Positions 37,048 through 50,204 of a stretch of 64,000 bases of DNA are shown piece by piece. Numbering within the stretch: position 1 is the first letter of the stretch; each line of letters begins with the position of its first letter. The position numbers and the translations under genes are program-made. The notes beneath the pieces were generated by a model. It worked only from the letters and a program-made list of their open reading frames with translations. It did no database searches and was not told the DNA's origin. The stretch comes from Panax quinquefolius (lineage: Eukaryota > Streptophyta > Magnoliopsida > Apiales > Araliaceae): positions 139,328,568 to 139,392,567 of the forward strand of contig CM035167.1 in the NCBI GenBank assembly GCA_020205615.1. Direction: 5' to 3'.

Positions 37048-39876
37048 TGTAAGACCAAAATTTTTAAATAAAAGGAATTTCCTTTATTTATTATTTTGAA
37101 ATAGTAAGGGTTGATTTGATTAATGTGGATAGTTAAGGGTTAAATACGTAAATATTTCAAAATAAGCAAGTGGTTATAAAATATTCATTCTTGTCGGGGA
37201 ATATTCGTTTGGTCGTGGAATATTAAATCTTGCTTGGGGAATATTAAATGCACAAGTATGACCATGTGTGGGCCCCATATGTGAAAGCGATTGGATGAAG
37301 AAAGCGACAAATATAAGTTGTTTTTTTAAATAGCAGTAGTAGTTGTTGCCATTAGTAATATCTTGTTGGAATACCCGGTGGTTAAAACACACTAATACAG
37401 CGTTGTTGAGCAAAGAGACACCACGGTATTGCACCAATTATTGATTCTTACGTAAGAAGGCACTACTCGATAATGGTTACGATGAATTACTTATTCAATA
37501 TTTTATTGAGTTAGTAATTCTTTGCGTTGATATTTTATATCTTTGTTGTTTGATAATTGTCATTACACGATTATTTTTTTATCGAAGCAATAATTCATAT
37601 TATCTCGAATAATATTATTAGATAACATTATTGGCAATGTCTAGAAAGTTACATCTAAGGAGAGGTTTGGTCATCTAAATTGCGGCGCCAAGAAGAAGAA
37701 ATTCTTATTGGAAAGCCCTCTTCCTGGAAGCGCTGGTTGTCAATATTGTGATTACGTAATATTATTTGTGAATAATTAATTATTGATTCATATGATGAGA
37801 AAAATATTGATTTTATGTGGATATAGATGGAGAAAATTTTTAAAATGACAATTGTTGAAAATTAATATTTTATCTTTTTACGATAAAATAATTCATTTAA
37901 ATATATTATTTTAATAATATATTAACGGTGATATTTTTACAACGAATGTGGGATATATGAGTATACGAGGAGGAAGAGTATTTTTTTGCAATAAATGTTT
38001 AAAACATGTTAAACATGTCGGTGGACCCCATTTCTTGGACCGAAATTTGATTATAGCATGTAAAATCTTCGTTTGAGGATTTGGTCAATTTCATTTGGAA
38101 TTTGGAAAAACTTTCTTCCGCAGTTTAGAGAATTGAATTTCTTATAAAAACTCACGAGATTCGAATTTTCTGATGAAAGGGCTATTTATTATGAATTATT
38201 GAAGTTCAAGTTCAAATAATTGATTTTTGAAAGTTTTAATTAATTTTAATAACAAAAACGTTTTTTGTTTTGTCATTATTAGTGGCTGAATTCAGATGGT
38301 CGGATGGTCGAGTGGGCTTAGGAATTTAATATATATTATATTAATATTTTATTAAATTTTCGCTTTTTGGTCTAAGAATTTCTATAAATAGGGTGCTTAG
38401 GTTAGAATTGAAAATCACACCAGAAACTGAAGTTTTCTCTCTCTATATTATCGAGCGTATTCTTGTGAGTATTTTGAGTATACTTTGAGTATTGCTAGAC
38501 GGTGCAAGTTCCCTTCAGCACTATACCCGGTATTCTAGCTAGAAGTACTAATCTTTCGAGGTAAGGGATATTATTTTTTTTCGTAATGATATTATTTCTT
38601 CAATATCATTATACTGAAATGTTGATCTGAAGTTTTTATCAAATTTGGAACTTTTTCATGTCGGGGTTACTATTCATGGGTTACTATTCATGAGTTACTA
38701 TTCACGATTACTTATTCATGAGTTCTTATTCACGAGTTCTTATTCACGAGTACTATTCATGAAGCGTGAAGATATTTTTGTGGAATTTCTATCTTTTGGT
38801 GTTGAGTTACTATTCACGATATCTGGACTATTCACGATATCGACCTTATTCACGAATACGGCCTTTATTCACCTAGAAAATGAAAATTTTTCTTTTCGTC
38901 TAAAATATCTATTCTGGATACTAGCTTTGATTGTATCCATGTTTTGATCATTCTTGAATTTTACACCCCTATGATTATTTTTGAGGCATTTTTGGACGTG
39001 GATAAAACCAAGTACGAATCCTTAATCCTTAATCCTTGTCATTTTGTTTCTTTGGATTCGTTTCTTTAAAAATATTTTCATCATCCTCGGCCTTAAATGA
39101 TGATATTATTGAATATCTTTGGCCTGTAGTGCAAAGATGAATGATTTTTGAAGAATATCTTTGGCCTGTAGTGCAAAGATGAACAGGTGTTGAGATGAAC
39201 ATGTGGATTGATTAATATCTTTGGCACGTAGTGCAAAGATGAGCAGTGTTTAAATGAACATGACCAGTGATGAATATCTTTGGCTGTAAGCAAAAAGATG
39301 AATATTTGATTCGGATGTATATTGATTGATGTTACTGGGGATAAAATATTGATGATGGACTGTTAAATTCATAGATTATAGTAGATTTCATTCTCTACGT
39401 AACTCTTACATGAATTATTATTTCGCCATGAATATTGATCCGAAACTTGTCATCTATTGTATTCTATCGATTTTTCCTGTTGAAGACTAACGATAATTTG
39501 TTGTATATTATCTTAGTCATAATATTCTTTCTTTGGGCTAGTTGAGCTCACCCTTTTCCTTGTTGTTCCATTTTTCTTCTCGGGGAGGCGAGAATGTAGC
39601 GAGTCTTAGTCGGGGGTATGGAATGAAGGTTTGTAGAGAGTTGTTTAGTAGTCCTCACCATTTTTGTAAAATAATGAATCAATAATTATGATGGGGATTT
39701 ATTTTGCGTGTGGATATTGTCTAGTAAGACAATATTATATTTAAACTCACAATTATATATTGTCGTATTTCACACGACATTTGTATTTATGAAGTTGTAG
39801 TTTGTTTCTTGTACCATGTATTTGGCGACTCGAGAATAGGTGTTGTGTATACCTACCTATTTTGGGGGGCGTCACA
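37048..39876 (+). repeat. Plus-strand solo LTR in array copy 2
   Basis: 2829 bp, TGTAAGACC to GGGGCGTCACA, flanked by perfect TAGAT duplications. TATA box CTATAAATAG at 38382-38391. The leader has tandem ATTCACGAGTTCTTATTCACGA-like words (38660-38860) and about four small inverted repeats of ATCTTTG/CAAAGAT (39110-39300). Orientation is opposite to its host. Confidence 0.93.
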
Positions 39877-41127
39877 TAGATCTTTCGCCTTTACGTGTTG
39901 GCAAGTTAAACACATCGAGATAAACTTTGCATCTCTCTCTTCATATTGTTCCACCAAAATGTACGTCGAAGATCACGATACATTTTGGTACTTCTAGATG
40001 GATTGCAAATGGTGTATTGTGTGCCTCCATCATAATCTTGTACTTCAAATCGAGTCGTTAGGGACTGAAAGTCAGAGTGGAATCAAGTATTCCTTCTTCA
40101 TCAATTCTCGCCCGAATAGCTCCTTCTTGTACTTTCTTCTTCATACGCATCGACTCCGGGTCGGTGGCTTGAACAACCTTAACTTTTTCTATTAAAGTTG
40201 GCTCTATGCGTATACTTGACATCATTGCACTCATTCCCACATATGATCTTCTACTCAACGCGTAAGCTACCACGTTCGCTTTTCCAGGATGGTATTGAAT
40301 AGTGTGGTCGTAGTCTTTCAATAGCTCGAGCCAAGCGTCATTGCCGCGTGTTGAGTTCTTTTTGAAAGTGAAGAAATATTTAAGGCTTTTATGGTGTGAA
40401 TATATCTCCACTTTCTCCCCATATAGATAGTGCCTCCATATCTTTTTGCTGAAAACGATTGCCGCCAACTCTAGATCATGAGTAGGATAATTCCTCTCAT
40501 ACTCTTTAAGTTATCGCGAGGCATAGACTATGACTTTCCCACGTTGTATGAGAACACATCCTAACCTTTGCTCGAAGCATCATTTGTAGATAACAAATCC
40601 ATCCGAACGAGATGGTATTGTTAGAAACAGTCTTAGAAATAAGTCTCCTCTTAAGCTCTTGAAACTCTTCTCGCATTCTTCGCTCCAAAGCAATTTTGTA
40701 TCCTTCCGAAGTTATTTGGGTTAATGGAGTAGCGATTCGAGAAAACCCTTCCACGAATCTCCGATAATAACCAATTTAGACCCGAAGTTACGACTTGATC
40801 GGCGACTTGGTTGCTCCCAACTTTGTCTTCGCTTCAATTTTCACGGGTCCACGGATACTCCATGTTTTGACACCACGTGCCCAAGAAATGCTACTTCCTC
40901 GCCCGAACTCGCATTTCTTCAATTTGGCATATAGTTTGTTTTCACGAAGCCTTTGGAGTACCAGCTTCAAATGGTGCTCATGATCTTCACGGCTTTTGGA
41001 ATATATAAGGATGTCATCAATAAAGACAACAACAAACTGATCCAAATATTCCTTGAATACTCGGTTCATCATATACATGAAAGCCGCAGGAGCATTAGTT
41101 AGTCCGAAAGACATGACTAAGAATTCA
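39877..41127 (-). pseudogene. Array copy 2: integrase end, RNase H and RT palm
   Basis: Collinear with about 20890-22150. From right to left: RT palm [56 protein letters not shown] and [12 protein letters not shown] in one open frame (40860-41115), then RNase H with [13 protein letters not shown] and [20 protein letters not shown] (40250-40420), then the integrase N-terminus. The RT active-site aspartates are intact here. The element is cut at 41127 inside the RT fingers, where it meets inverted gag sequence. Confidence 0.87.
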
Positions 41128-42135
41128 CGGGTGGTCACAGGCAAGCAGTTCAAAGAGTTGGGACCACTGCATTCTGGGAAAGCGGATCCGATTAAAGCGA
41201 GGCGTGGGTCAAACAAATTACCAAGATATTCGATGTCTTGGGATGGATGCGGAGAACGAAAGTTCCATTCGCTACTTTTATGTTCCGTGAACGAGATTCT
41301 TTGGTGGAATGCGTGAAGCGTACCCATCCGGTACCTTTCGGCGTATGTCATGGGAGACGTTTGAAGCAGTTCAATGACAAGTACTTCCACGAAAAAGTAT
41401 TAAATCGTATGAAGGAAGTGGAGTTTATTAGGCGGAGAAGAATAACATGGCGGTGTCCCGACGCGAGGCGAAGTTCACTTGAGTTATCGAGTTTGCACCT
41501 CATTTGGTGGAGAATGAGGAACGATGATGACGCGGATGTTTACGAGAAGTTTGAAACCCAAGATACGTCAAGATCTTATTTCTCATAAATTTTCTCTCTA
41601 TTCAGATGTTGTCAGCAGGGGCTCGGTTGTTAGGCGAGATAACGAATACGTTCAACCGAGGGACCATAACCGAGGATCATCTAGAAAATAGTAGTCATCG
41701 AATAACGATAACCCGGCAGAGAAAGAAGAATACGGACGAAAGCGGTAACCACTCTGGTGGTAATCGTGGCCATGAAAATAGAAGAAGCGAGTCCGGAGGA
41801 GATTTTAAAAAGAGGAGATTCAACAACGACCATGTGAAGGCGTCGGCCGCCGAGAGCCCCGGTTCCAAGGAGGGAGAAAGACCACCGGTCGTATGTTACA
41901 AATCTGCGGAAAGAGGACATATCACCCAAGCGCCCACAACAGGTTTAAGGTATGCTATAATTGTGGAAAAGAAGGACATATCGCTTGAGATTAGACGGTA
42001 TCGAAACCAGTCTAAGCGGAATGGTGACTCAAAAGGATGTCCCGAGAAAAGTCAAAGTCAAGCGGTTCTGGAAGGCGTTTTGTCGTGGCCGGTCAAAATG
42101 CGAGGAACCCGAATGAAGTTAGCACGGGTTAGTTA
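41128..42135 (+). pseudogene. Element G: truncated Gag, plus strand
   Basis: Matches the reverse complement of array Gag from about 24100 leftward: [24 protein letters not shown], then a basic region with GNRGHENRRSESGGDFKKRR. A first zinc knuckle is altered (CYKSAERGHIT, serine for the second cysteine). A second, CYNCGKEGHIA, is readable in another frame at about 41950-41990 before a stop. The first roughly 200 bp of gag, the primer site and the 5' LTR are missing. Frames change at least three times. Confidence 0.85.
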
Positions 42136-43792
42136 ATTATAAATTCTTGCGAAGTTTATACCTTACTAGATACTGGTTCTACCCATTCTTTTATCTCTCT
42201 TGCTTGCGCTCAACGTTTGAACTTGACTACGGAGAAATTAGACTTTGACCTATTTATGGAGACTCCGTTAGGAGAAACTTTCATTACATCCGTTGTTTAG
42301 AAATCTTGCTTGATTCAGGTTGGCACTATCACATTACCTGTTAACCTTATTTCTATAGAGATATTTGCTTTTGATGTGATTTTAAGGTTAACTACTCATC
42401 ATGCCGAAATTGATTACTTTCATAAGGTTGTTAGTTTTCATATTCCTAAGCAACCTGTTATTCAAATTCAAGTAATCAAACCATTGTAGTCAAACATTTT
42501 CATATCAAGCCATGAAGTCATTCATTTATTATGGATGTCAAGTTTTCTTAGTCCATGTTATGGATTTGAATAAAGACACGTCAAATTTGAATAATATTCC
42601 TGTTGTTATTGATTTTTCTTGACGTATTTCCTGAAGAATTTCTTGGTTTACTCCCAAAGACTGATATTAAATTTTGTATCGACTTTGAACCCGGTACAAA
42701 ACTCATTTCTAAAATCTCATATCGAATGGCTCCTATTGAACTTCGTGAGTTAAAATTCAACTATAGAATTTGGTACTGAGCCTTTATCCGGTGACTTCCT
42801 TTTGTGGAATACGAAGCCGGACTCGTAGGGGACACCATATTCGCATGCGATAGTAAATTGATAGGTGTCATTGTAACGTCTTATCCAAGGTTGGGATATG
42901 AGTCATAGTTGAGAACAACCTAAGTCGGTAATCGAAATACGTAGCTTTCAAGCTTAGTTGGTTATTATCGGAGATTAGTTGAAGGATATTCTCGAAATCG
43001 CTATTCCATTAACGCTTGGTGACTCGTAGAGATACAAAATTGAATGGAGCAAGGAATGTGGGAAGAGCTTGAAGAACTCAAGAGGAGACTTATTTCAAAG
43101 ACATGTTACGACCATGCCATCCTGAAAAAGCGAACGTGGTAGGCGGCGTGTTGAGTAGAAGATCGTATACAAAGACGAAAAGTACGATATTGTCAAAGAC
43201 TCATTTCAGTATAATTTACAAATAATAGAGATGGAGATGAAAACTCTAGGTACCCACGTGATGATATACGAGTATAATCTACTTTAATCGATAAAGTTAA
43301 AGTTGTTGCTTACACACCGAGTGATGAATTTGAAGAAGGAGGTGCAAGAAGTTGTTTATTTTAAAAGCGAGAATCGGTGAGGTGAGGAAAGCTCAAACCT
43401 TCGATTTATTAATCCATTTGAAATTCTCGATCGAATAGGGCGTGGCCTATAGACTCATTTTACGCCAAGTATGACGCGTGTTCATAACGTTTTTCACGTA
43501 TCGATGTTACGTAAATATGTGGACGACCGAACCACGCTATTGAGTTAGAACCGAATGAGAGATAGCAAGAAGACTTAACGACGAGGAGGTACTGTCAAGA
43601 TCTTGGGACGAGGAAAGAACATGTCCTATGTCTCGAGGTTATACCACAAGTTAAAGTTTTGTGGAGAAACCATGCTATTGAGGAAATGACACGGGAGTTG
43701 GAAAGCGGAAATGAAAGCGAGGTATTCTCATCTTTTGAAACACGAAGTACGTACGTCAATTTCGAGGACGAAATTTCATAAGGAGGGGAGAT
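42136..43792 (+). pseudogene. Element G: protease, RT start and collapsed pol remnants
   Basis: Protease with LLDTGSTHSFISLACAQRLN (42160-42225) has an intact DTG. Strands with KSCLIQVGTITLPVNLIS follow at about 42300-42360. The RT N-terminus has CIDFEPGTKLIS and ISYRMAPIELREL (42680-42750). From 42780 onward most of RT, RNase H and integrase is deleted; short islands remain (EELKRRLISK near 43065-43095, the integrase tail near 43500-43720). It ends with the polypurine tract AAGGAGGGGAGA at 43780-43791. Many stops. Confidence 0.82.
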
Positions 43793-46643
43793 TGTAAGAC
43801 CCCAAATTATTAATAAATGAAATTTATTTTCCTCTATTTATTATTTTGAAATAGTAAGGGTTGATTTGATTAATGTGGATAGTTATGGGTAAAATACGCA
43901 AATATTTGAATAAGCAAGTGGTTATAAAATATTCATTATTGCCCGGGAATATTCGTTTGGTCGTGGAATATTAAATGCTGCTTGTCGGAGAATATTAAAT
44001 GCGACGTAGCAAGTGACCATGTGTGGGCCCCATAACTAAAAAAGCGATTGGATGAAGAAAACGACAAATATAAGTTGGTTAAAAATAACTACAGCGTAGT
44101 TATTATCAGATTAATCTTTGTTAAAATACTTATGTGTTTAAAACAAGAAGATGCACGGTATTGCACCAATTATTGATTCTTACGTAAAAAGGCACTACTC
44201 AATAATGGTTACAGTAATTATCGCTCAAGTATTTTATTTTATTGATTCAATAATTCTTTGCGTTGATATTTTATATCATTGTTGTTTGATAATTGTCATT
44301 CTACAATATTTTCATTATCGAAGCAATAATTCATATTATCTGAATAATATTATTAGATAACATTATTGGCAATGTCTAGAAAGTTCATCTAAGGAGTGGT
44401 TTGGTCACCTAATTGCTACCAAGATAAGGAGAGATCCTTATTGGAAAGCCCCCTCTTTCCTAGGAACGGCCTGGTTGCCAGTACTGTGATTCTGTAATAT
44501 TATTTGTGAATAATTAATTATTAATTTATATGATGAGGAAAATATTGATTTTATGTGGATATAGATGGAGAAAATTTTTAAAATGACAATTGTTTAAAAT
44601 TGAAATTTTATATTTTTCTGATAAAATAATTCATTTAAATATATTATTATATTTTAATAATATAATAATGGTGATATTTTTACAATGAATGTGGGATATA
44701 TGAATATACGAGGAGGAAGAGTATTTTTGTGGCATTAAATGATTAACACATGTTTTGTGTGTCGGTGGACCCCATTTCTTGACTGAAATTTGATTATAGC
44801 CTGTAAAATAGACCGTTTGTGGATTTCGGTCAATTTATGTTTGGAATTTGGAAAAACTTTCTTCTGCAAAGTTGTAGAGAATTGAATTTCCTATAAAAAC
44901 ACGCAAGATTCGAATTTTCTGATAAAAGGGCTATTTATTATGAATTATTGAAGTTTTGAGTTCAAATAATTGATTTTGGGAGTTTTAATTAATTATTTTG
45001 AGAAAAACGTTTTTGGTGAGTTTGTGAACCTCATTTAACATGTGCTATGGCTGAAATCAGATTTCAAAGGTGGGCTAAGGAATTTTGTTTATAAATAATA
45101 TTATTATATTCAATTTTCTACTTTTGGTGTTCTAAGCATTTTCCTATAAATAGGGAGCTTAGGTTAGAATTGAAAATCACACCGTAAACTAAAGTTTTCT
45201 CTATTTCTCTCTCGATATTTTGAGCGTATTCTTGTGAGTATACTTTGAGTGTTCTTTATCTGATGCAAGTTCAAGTTATAGCCTATATCCTGTTTCATTT
45301 AAGTCTTGTCTTTCGAGGTAAGGGATGTTATTTTCTTCTCAAATGATATTATTTCTTCAATATCATTATCTTTGAAATATTGGTTGGAACTTTTATCAAA
45401 TTTAGAACTTTTTCACGTGTCGGGTTAGTTCTTATTCATGAGATTCTTATTCACGAGTTCTTATTTATGAGTTACAATTCACGAGTTCTTATTCACGAGT
45501 ACTATTCATGAAGCGTGAAGATGTTTTTTTTTGTGTGAAATTTCTATCTTTTGGTGTCTGAGTTACTATTCACGATATACGGTACTATTCATGTATAACG
45601 ACCTTATTCACGATATATCGACCTTTATTCACGAATCTGTGACTATTCATAGAAAAATGAAATTTCTTTTTTCGTCCAAAAAATATCTATTACGGATACT
45701 AGCTTTGATTGTATCCATGTTTTGATCATTCTTGAATTTTACACCACTATGATTATTTTTGAGGTATTGTTGGACATGGATAAAACAAAGTACGAATCCT
45801 TAATCCTTAATCCTTGTCATTTTGTTTCTTTGGATTCGTTTCTTTAAAAATATTTTTCATCATCCTCGGTCTTAAATGATGATATTCTTGAATATCTTTG
45901 GCCCCGTAGTGCAAAGATGAATGATTTCTTGATGAATATCTTTGGCCCATAGTGCAAAAGATGAGCAGTGTTGAGATGAACACGACCGATCGATGAATAT
46001 CTTTGGCGCCCGTAGTGCAAAGATGAGCAGTGTTGAGATGAACATATTGATCGATGAATATCTTTGGCACAGTAGTGCAAAGATGAATATTTGATTCGGA
46101 TATATATTGATTGATGTTACGAGGATAAAATATCGACGATGAACTTTTAAATTCATATATAGAAGATAGTAGTTTACATTCTCTACTTAACTCTTCTAAT
46201 GAATTATTATTTTCGGTTGCGAATATTGATCTAAAACTTGTTGTCTATTGTATTCTATCGATTTTTTCCTGTTGAAGACTAACGATAATTTGTTGTACAT
46301 TATCTTAGTCATAATATTCTTTCTTCGGGCTAGTTGAGCTCACCCTTTTCCTTGTTGTTCCATTTTTTTCTTCTCGGGAGGCGAGAATGTAGCGAGTACT
46401 AGTCGGGGTATGGAATGAAGGTTCTAGAGATAGTTGTTTAGTAGTCCTCACCATTTTTGTAAAATAATGTATCAATAATTATGATGGGGATTTATTTGCG
46501 TGTGGATATTATCTAGATGACAATATCTGTATTTAAACTCACAGTTTATATGTTGTAATAATAAAGTTGTAGTTATTTCTGTACCATGTTTTTGGCGACT
46601 CAGAATGGGTTGGATGGAATGGACCTATTTTGGGGGTGTCACA
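43793..46643 (+). repeat. Element G 3' LTR (family 2, plus strand)
   Basis: 2851 bp from TGTAAGACCCC to TGGGGGTGTCACA. TATA box CTATAAATAG at 45144-45153. The leader has ATTCACGAG tandem words (45420-45640) and four small inverted repeats ATCTTTG/CAAAGAT (45890-46085). Right flank ATCATC continues as CACTA exon sequence. No matching 5-bp duplication is visible, because the left end of this element has been lost. Confidence 0.9.
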
Positions 46644-47022
46644 ATCATCACCTCCTTGATCACCCTGCAATTAACAAAATAATAAAATAAGTTACAAATA
46701 TATACTAACTATGTTAATATTGGTATATTACGATAATATATACAACATATTGATTTTATACCTCGTCGTCATCCCCATGTTGTGATGCTGCTGCTGCCGC
46801 CACTGCCTTAGCAAACTAATCAGGATCCAGAGCCCCCAAATGCCCGCCCAGTATCGTCAGAAGATTTCGATCCTGACATATAACTCTCACATAGTCGGTA
46901 GGAAGTATTAGCAATTTGGATGGCTCGATATTTGTGTAGATTGGGTAAGAGCTGACTGAGCCACTGAAGGATGGGCGTCGTCGTTGTCCTTGACCTTTAA
47001 TGTAGTTCTTCTTCACAACAGA
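46644..47022 (-). pseudogene. CACTA transposase gene, distal exons
   Basis: Minus-strand exon 46762-47022 reads VVKKNYIKGQGQRRRPSFSG, SVSSYPIYTNIEPSKLLILP, DYVRVICQDRNLLTILGG, then an in-frame TAG near 46818 where CAG (glutamine) is likely ancestral, then an alanine run and GDDDE before a donor GTATAAAATC. An intron (46665-46761, acceptor TTGCAG) leads to a short exon (46644-46664, GDQGGDD) in the same phase, cut by the LTR of element G. The upstream half of the exon is at 57916-58008, separated by element F. Function is inferred from the downstream En/Spm-type domain. Confidence 0.72.
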
Positions 47023-49361
47023 TGTGACGCCCCCAAAATTAGGTATACGTCACCCATCTTGGGTCGCCACTTACATGGTACATAAATTCAAATACAAACT
47101 TAATTATACATCTGTCGTGTAACATACGACAATACATAAACTGAGAGTTCTAATAGGAATATTGTCATTTAGACAATATCCATACTCAAGGAGTCCTCAT
47201 TACATTTATTGTCACACTATTTAATGAATAGTGAGGACTACTAATGCTATCTTGGGACCATCACTCTTTTCTCCGACTCGTCCCCAGCTATATTCTCATT
47301 TCTCAAGAGAACGGTGAAAGAAAGGGTGAGCTCAACTAGCCCAAGAAGAAATATTATAACTAAGATAATGAGAATAAATTATCATTAGCCTTCAACGATG
47401 TTAAAGCGATAAAATACAATAGACAACCGGTTTAGCTGCGGTGAATGAATGTGCAATCCATTAAAAGAGTCAAGTAGAAAATAAAGTCTACTATCTTTTA
47501 GGTTTTAAAAGGTTTTCATCAATTTTTATCACTAAGACTCAGTTTAATGAATAAACCACAATATCTAATCATCCCTGTACCACGGTCAAGGATTTTCATC
47601 AAATTATCAATGGTCATGACTATACCGAATCACCCCGGTCATAATCATACCAAAACTATCCATCACTGCATTACAGGCCACTGAGGACTTTTGTCACATC
47701 ATTTATATCAAGCCATGATTATACCGAATGAACCCTGGTCATAATCATACTAAGTTCATCTATGCACGTAAGCCAAAGATAACTTTCAACATAATATAAA
47801 CATGAGGATGATGACAATGATATAAGAATTCAATAAAACAAGTTCAAGAATTAATTTTTCTAGGATTTATTAACGTCCAAATTGTCAACAAGATACTGTT
47901 TTGTAGAGTAAAATTCAAGAATGATCAGAAGAATATTTCCATGAAAAGATACTGGATGAAACGCAAATATCAAGGATATTCTACTAATTTCATGGAGTAT
48001 AGAAGTCAAAGTTTTAACCAATTTGGGTATAATAAAGAATGGAATAACAAAAGAAATCACCACGCATGCGTACTCAAGATGAGCGAAGTTATTCCAACAG
48101 AATAATAATAACGGAACCGGTCGGTGAAATTCACAAGCAGGATGATCCAATGAGAATAATAAATGCGGAATAATAAATGATGGAACCAGTCCAGTATAAC
48201 GCAGACGAGGATATTATTCCGAGAATAATAAAAGACGGAATAATAAAAATGGAACCAGTGCGGTGTAAAACACACGCATGAGGATATTCCAACAAAATAA
48301 TAATAAAAGCGGAACGAAGGTCGTCCAAGTAAAACACACGAGCGAGGATGTTCCAACGAGAATAATGAAGAATGTCACCAAGTATAGGGTAAACCACGTA
48401 TACTGAGTTATTCCAATGAGAATAATAAAGAAATGGAATAATGAAGTTCTTTTTGAATACAAAAGAATAATATCCCTTCTAGTAAAAGACCTTTGGATAT
48501 CAAAGTAGTGAAGTACCGAATACTCTTCTTCTTCTCTCTATAGATTTTCTCTCTATAGCTTCTCTCTATAATTTCTCTCTCTAGAGTTTGGTGAATTCGT
48601 GTAAGAAAATAATGAAGGAATGAGCTTTATATATAGGAAAATAGAATGCATAGTAATTAATCCATGAGCGGTCAGATTGATTTACTTTAATCTAACGGTC
48701 CATATTTAAAGCAAAATCTTTTAAATAAAATATCATATATTCTATTTATATAAAAATATTTTACTATGCAAAAACACTATGCAACACTATGCAAAACACT
48801 ATGCAACACTATGCATAATAAAATATAATATATTCTATTTATAGAATAACTTTAATAAAGTATTCATTTTATATAAAAGATGTTTACATTTTATTTCGCT
48901 ATTAATAACTGAATAAAACAAAACGTCATTATCATTATAATAATTCATATTATTAATCGATAATAATGGAATCAAACCGAGTGACTTCTCACATAAGCAT
49001 CGATAATCAATACCGGTGTCTTACTATGCAACCACACGTATTCTTTGTATTTTTTTACTACGAGAGTAGTTCAACAAGATCACCGGTAAAACTTCCGCCG
49101 TTATTTCAATAAAATATTTTTGTCGTTTTCTCAATCCAAATAATAATTACATTGTGAGGTCCACCAATGATTGAGTAGTTGTATGAATATTCCTGCTAAA
49201 CCGAATATTCCCCACCAATCGAATATAATATAACCCTCTGATACTTTGCAAAATTTATAAATACTACCCACAACTATAATATTATCTCAAATTCACACCA
49301 TAACATTAAAAATTATTTCGACAAAATTTAAATCTTTATTGATAAAATCTGGGGTCTCACA
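47023..49361 (-). repeat. Element F 3' LTR (family 1 variant)
   Basis: TGTGACGCCCCC to GGGGTCTCACA, 2339 bp. The R/U5 half resembles family 1 LTRs, including the leader repeats. U3 differs: it lacks the 19-bp GGTAATTACTATT array and instead has five copies of an ACTATGCAAC-type word at about 48773-48823. Confidence 0.87.
48773..48823. repeat. ACTATGCAAC tandem words in element F U3
   Basis: Five copies of ACTATGCA followed by two to five bases, about 10-13 bp each. The partner LTR has a worn version at 57317-57370. Confidence 0.78.
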
Positions 49362-50204
49362 ATCTCCCTCCTTATGGAATTTCTACACGGAAATTAGGGT
49401 ACGTATACTGGTATGATAAGAGGTGAGGATACCTTGAATACCTTTATCGTTGAAAACATTAAATTCATCTTTGCAATCCCGCCAAAGATATTCATTAACA
49501 ATTCATCTTTGCACTACTGTGCCAAAAAGATATACAAGCTCATAAAACCAATAATCTTTGAAACTCGACTTAATAGTATCACGACCACGAATTATCCATG
49601 CACTTCTCGGGCGGGGATATTCGTGTTTTTTTAATCTGGCCATGATTATCCGAATAATCCTCGGTCATAATCATACCAAGTCTATCAATGCACTACTACC
49701 AAAGATAACTTTTACCACATCCATGAATTAATATTTCATTCTTTGAGACTCATTTCAATAATTAATCCATATCATCGAATCATCCCCGCACTACGTGCCG
49801 AGGATATTCATTAAGTATCGTGACCACGAATTATCCATGCACTACTACCAAAGATAATCGTGTATTCATTAAGTATCACGACCACAAATTATCCATGTAC
49901 TACTACCAAAGATAATCGTGTATTCATTAGTATCACGACCACAAATTATCCATGCACTACTACCAAAGATAATCGTGTATTCATTAGTATCACGACCACA
50001 AATTATCCATGCACTACTGACCAAAGATAATCGTGTATTCATTAGTATCACGACCACAAATTATCCATACACTACTACCAAAGATAATCGTGTATTCATT
50101 TAGTATCACGACCACAAATTATCCATGCACTTCTACCAAAGATAATCGTGTATTCATTAGTATCACGACCATAAAATTATCCATACACTACTACTAAAGA
50201 TAAT
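49362..50204 (-). other. Element F internal region, left part
   Basis: Polypurine tract complement (CTCCCTCC at 49364-49371), a short stretch like 28405-28700 of element B, then from about 49810 the 57-bp tandem array. No coding domain is seen. Confidence 0.75.
49810..50204. repeat. 57-bp minisatellite, left half
   Basis: Units begin GATAATCGTGTATTCATTAG and continue with TATCACGACCACAAATTATC and CATGCACTACTACCAAA. Unit starts near 49853, 49911, 49968, 50026, 50083, 50141 and 50199 give a 57-58 bp period. Being a multiple of three, the array stays open in some frames on both strands and produces fake 19-residue repeat proteins. It is interrupted by the solo LTR and continues at 52821. Confidence 0.92.

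Noticed and set aside
41128..46643. Inverted half interpreted as a single palindromic retroelement made by self-integration
   Set aside because: Flanking bases do not form a duplication (ACAAG against ATCAT) and the plus half has its own large deletions; deletion between two separate elements is simpler, though not proven.
49869..50103. Open frames on both strands encoding 19-residue repeats
   Set aside because: They are a by-product of a 57-bp tandem repeat (a multiple of three); there is no start context or domain, and the array is non-coding in element B.
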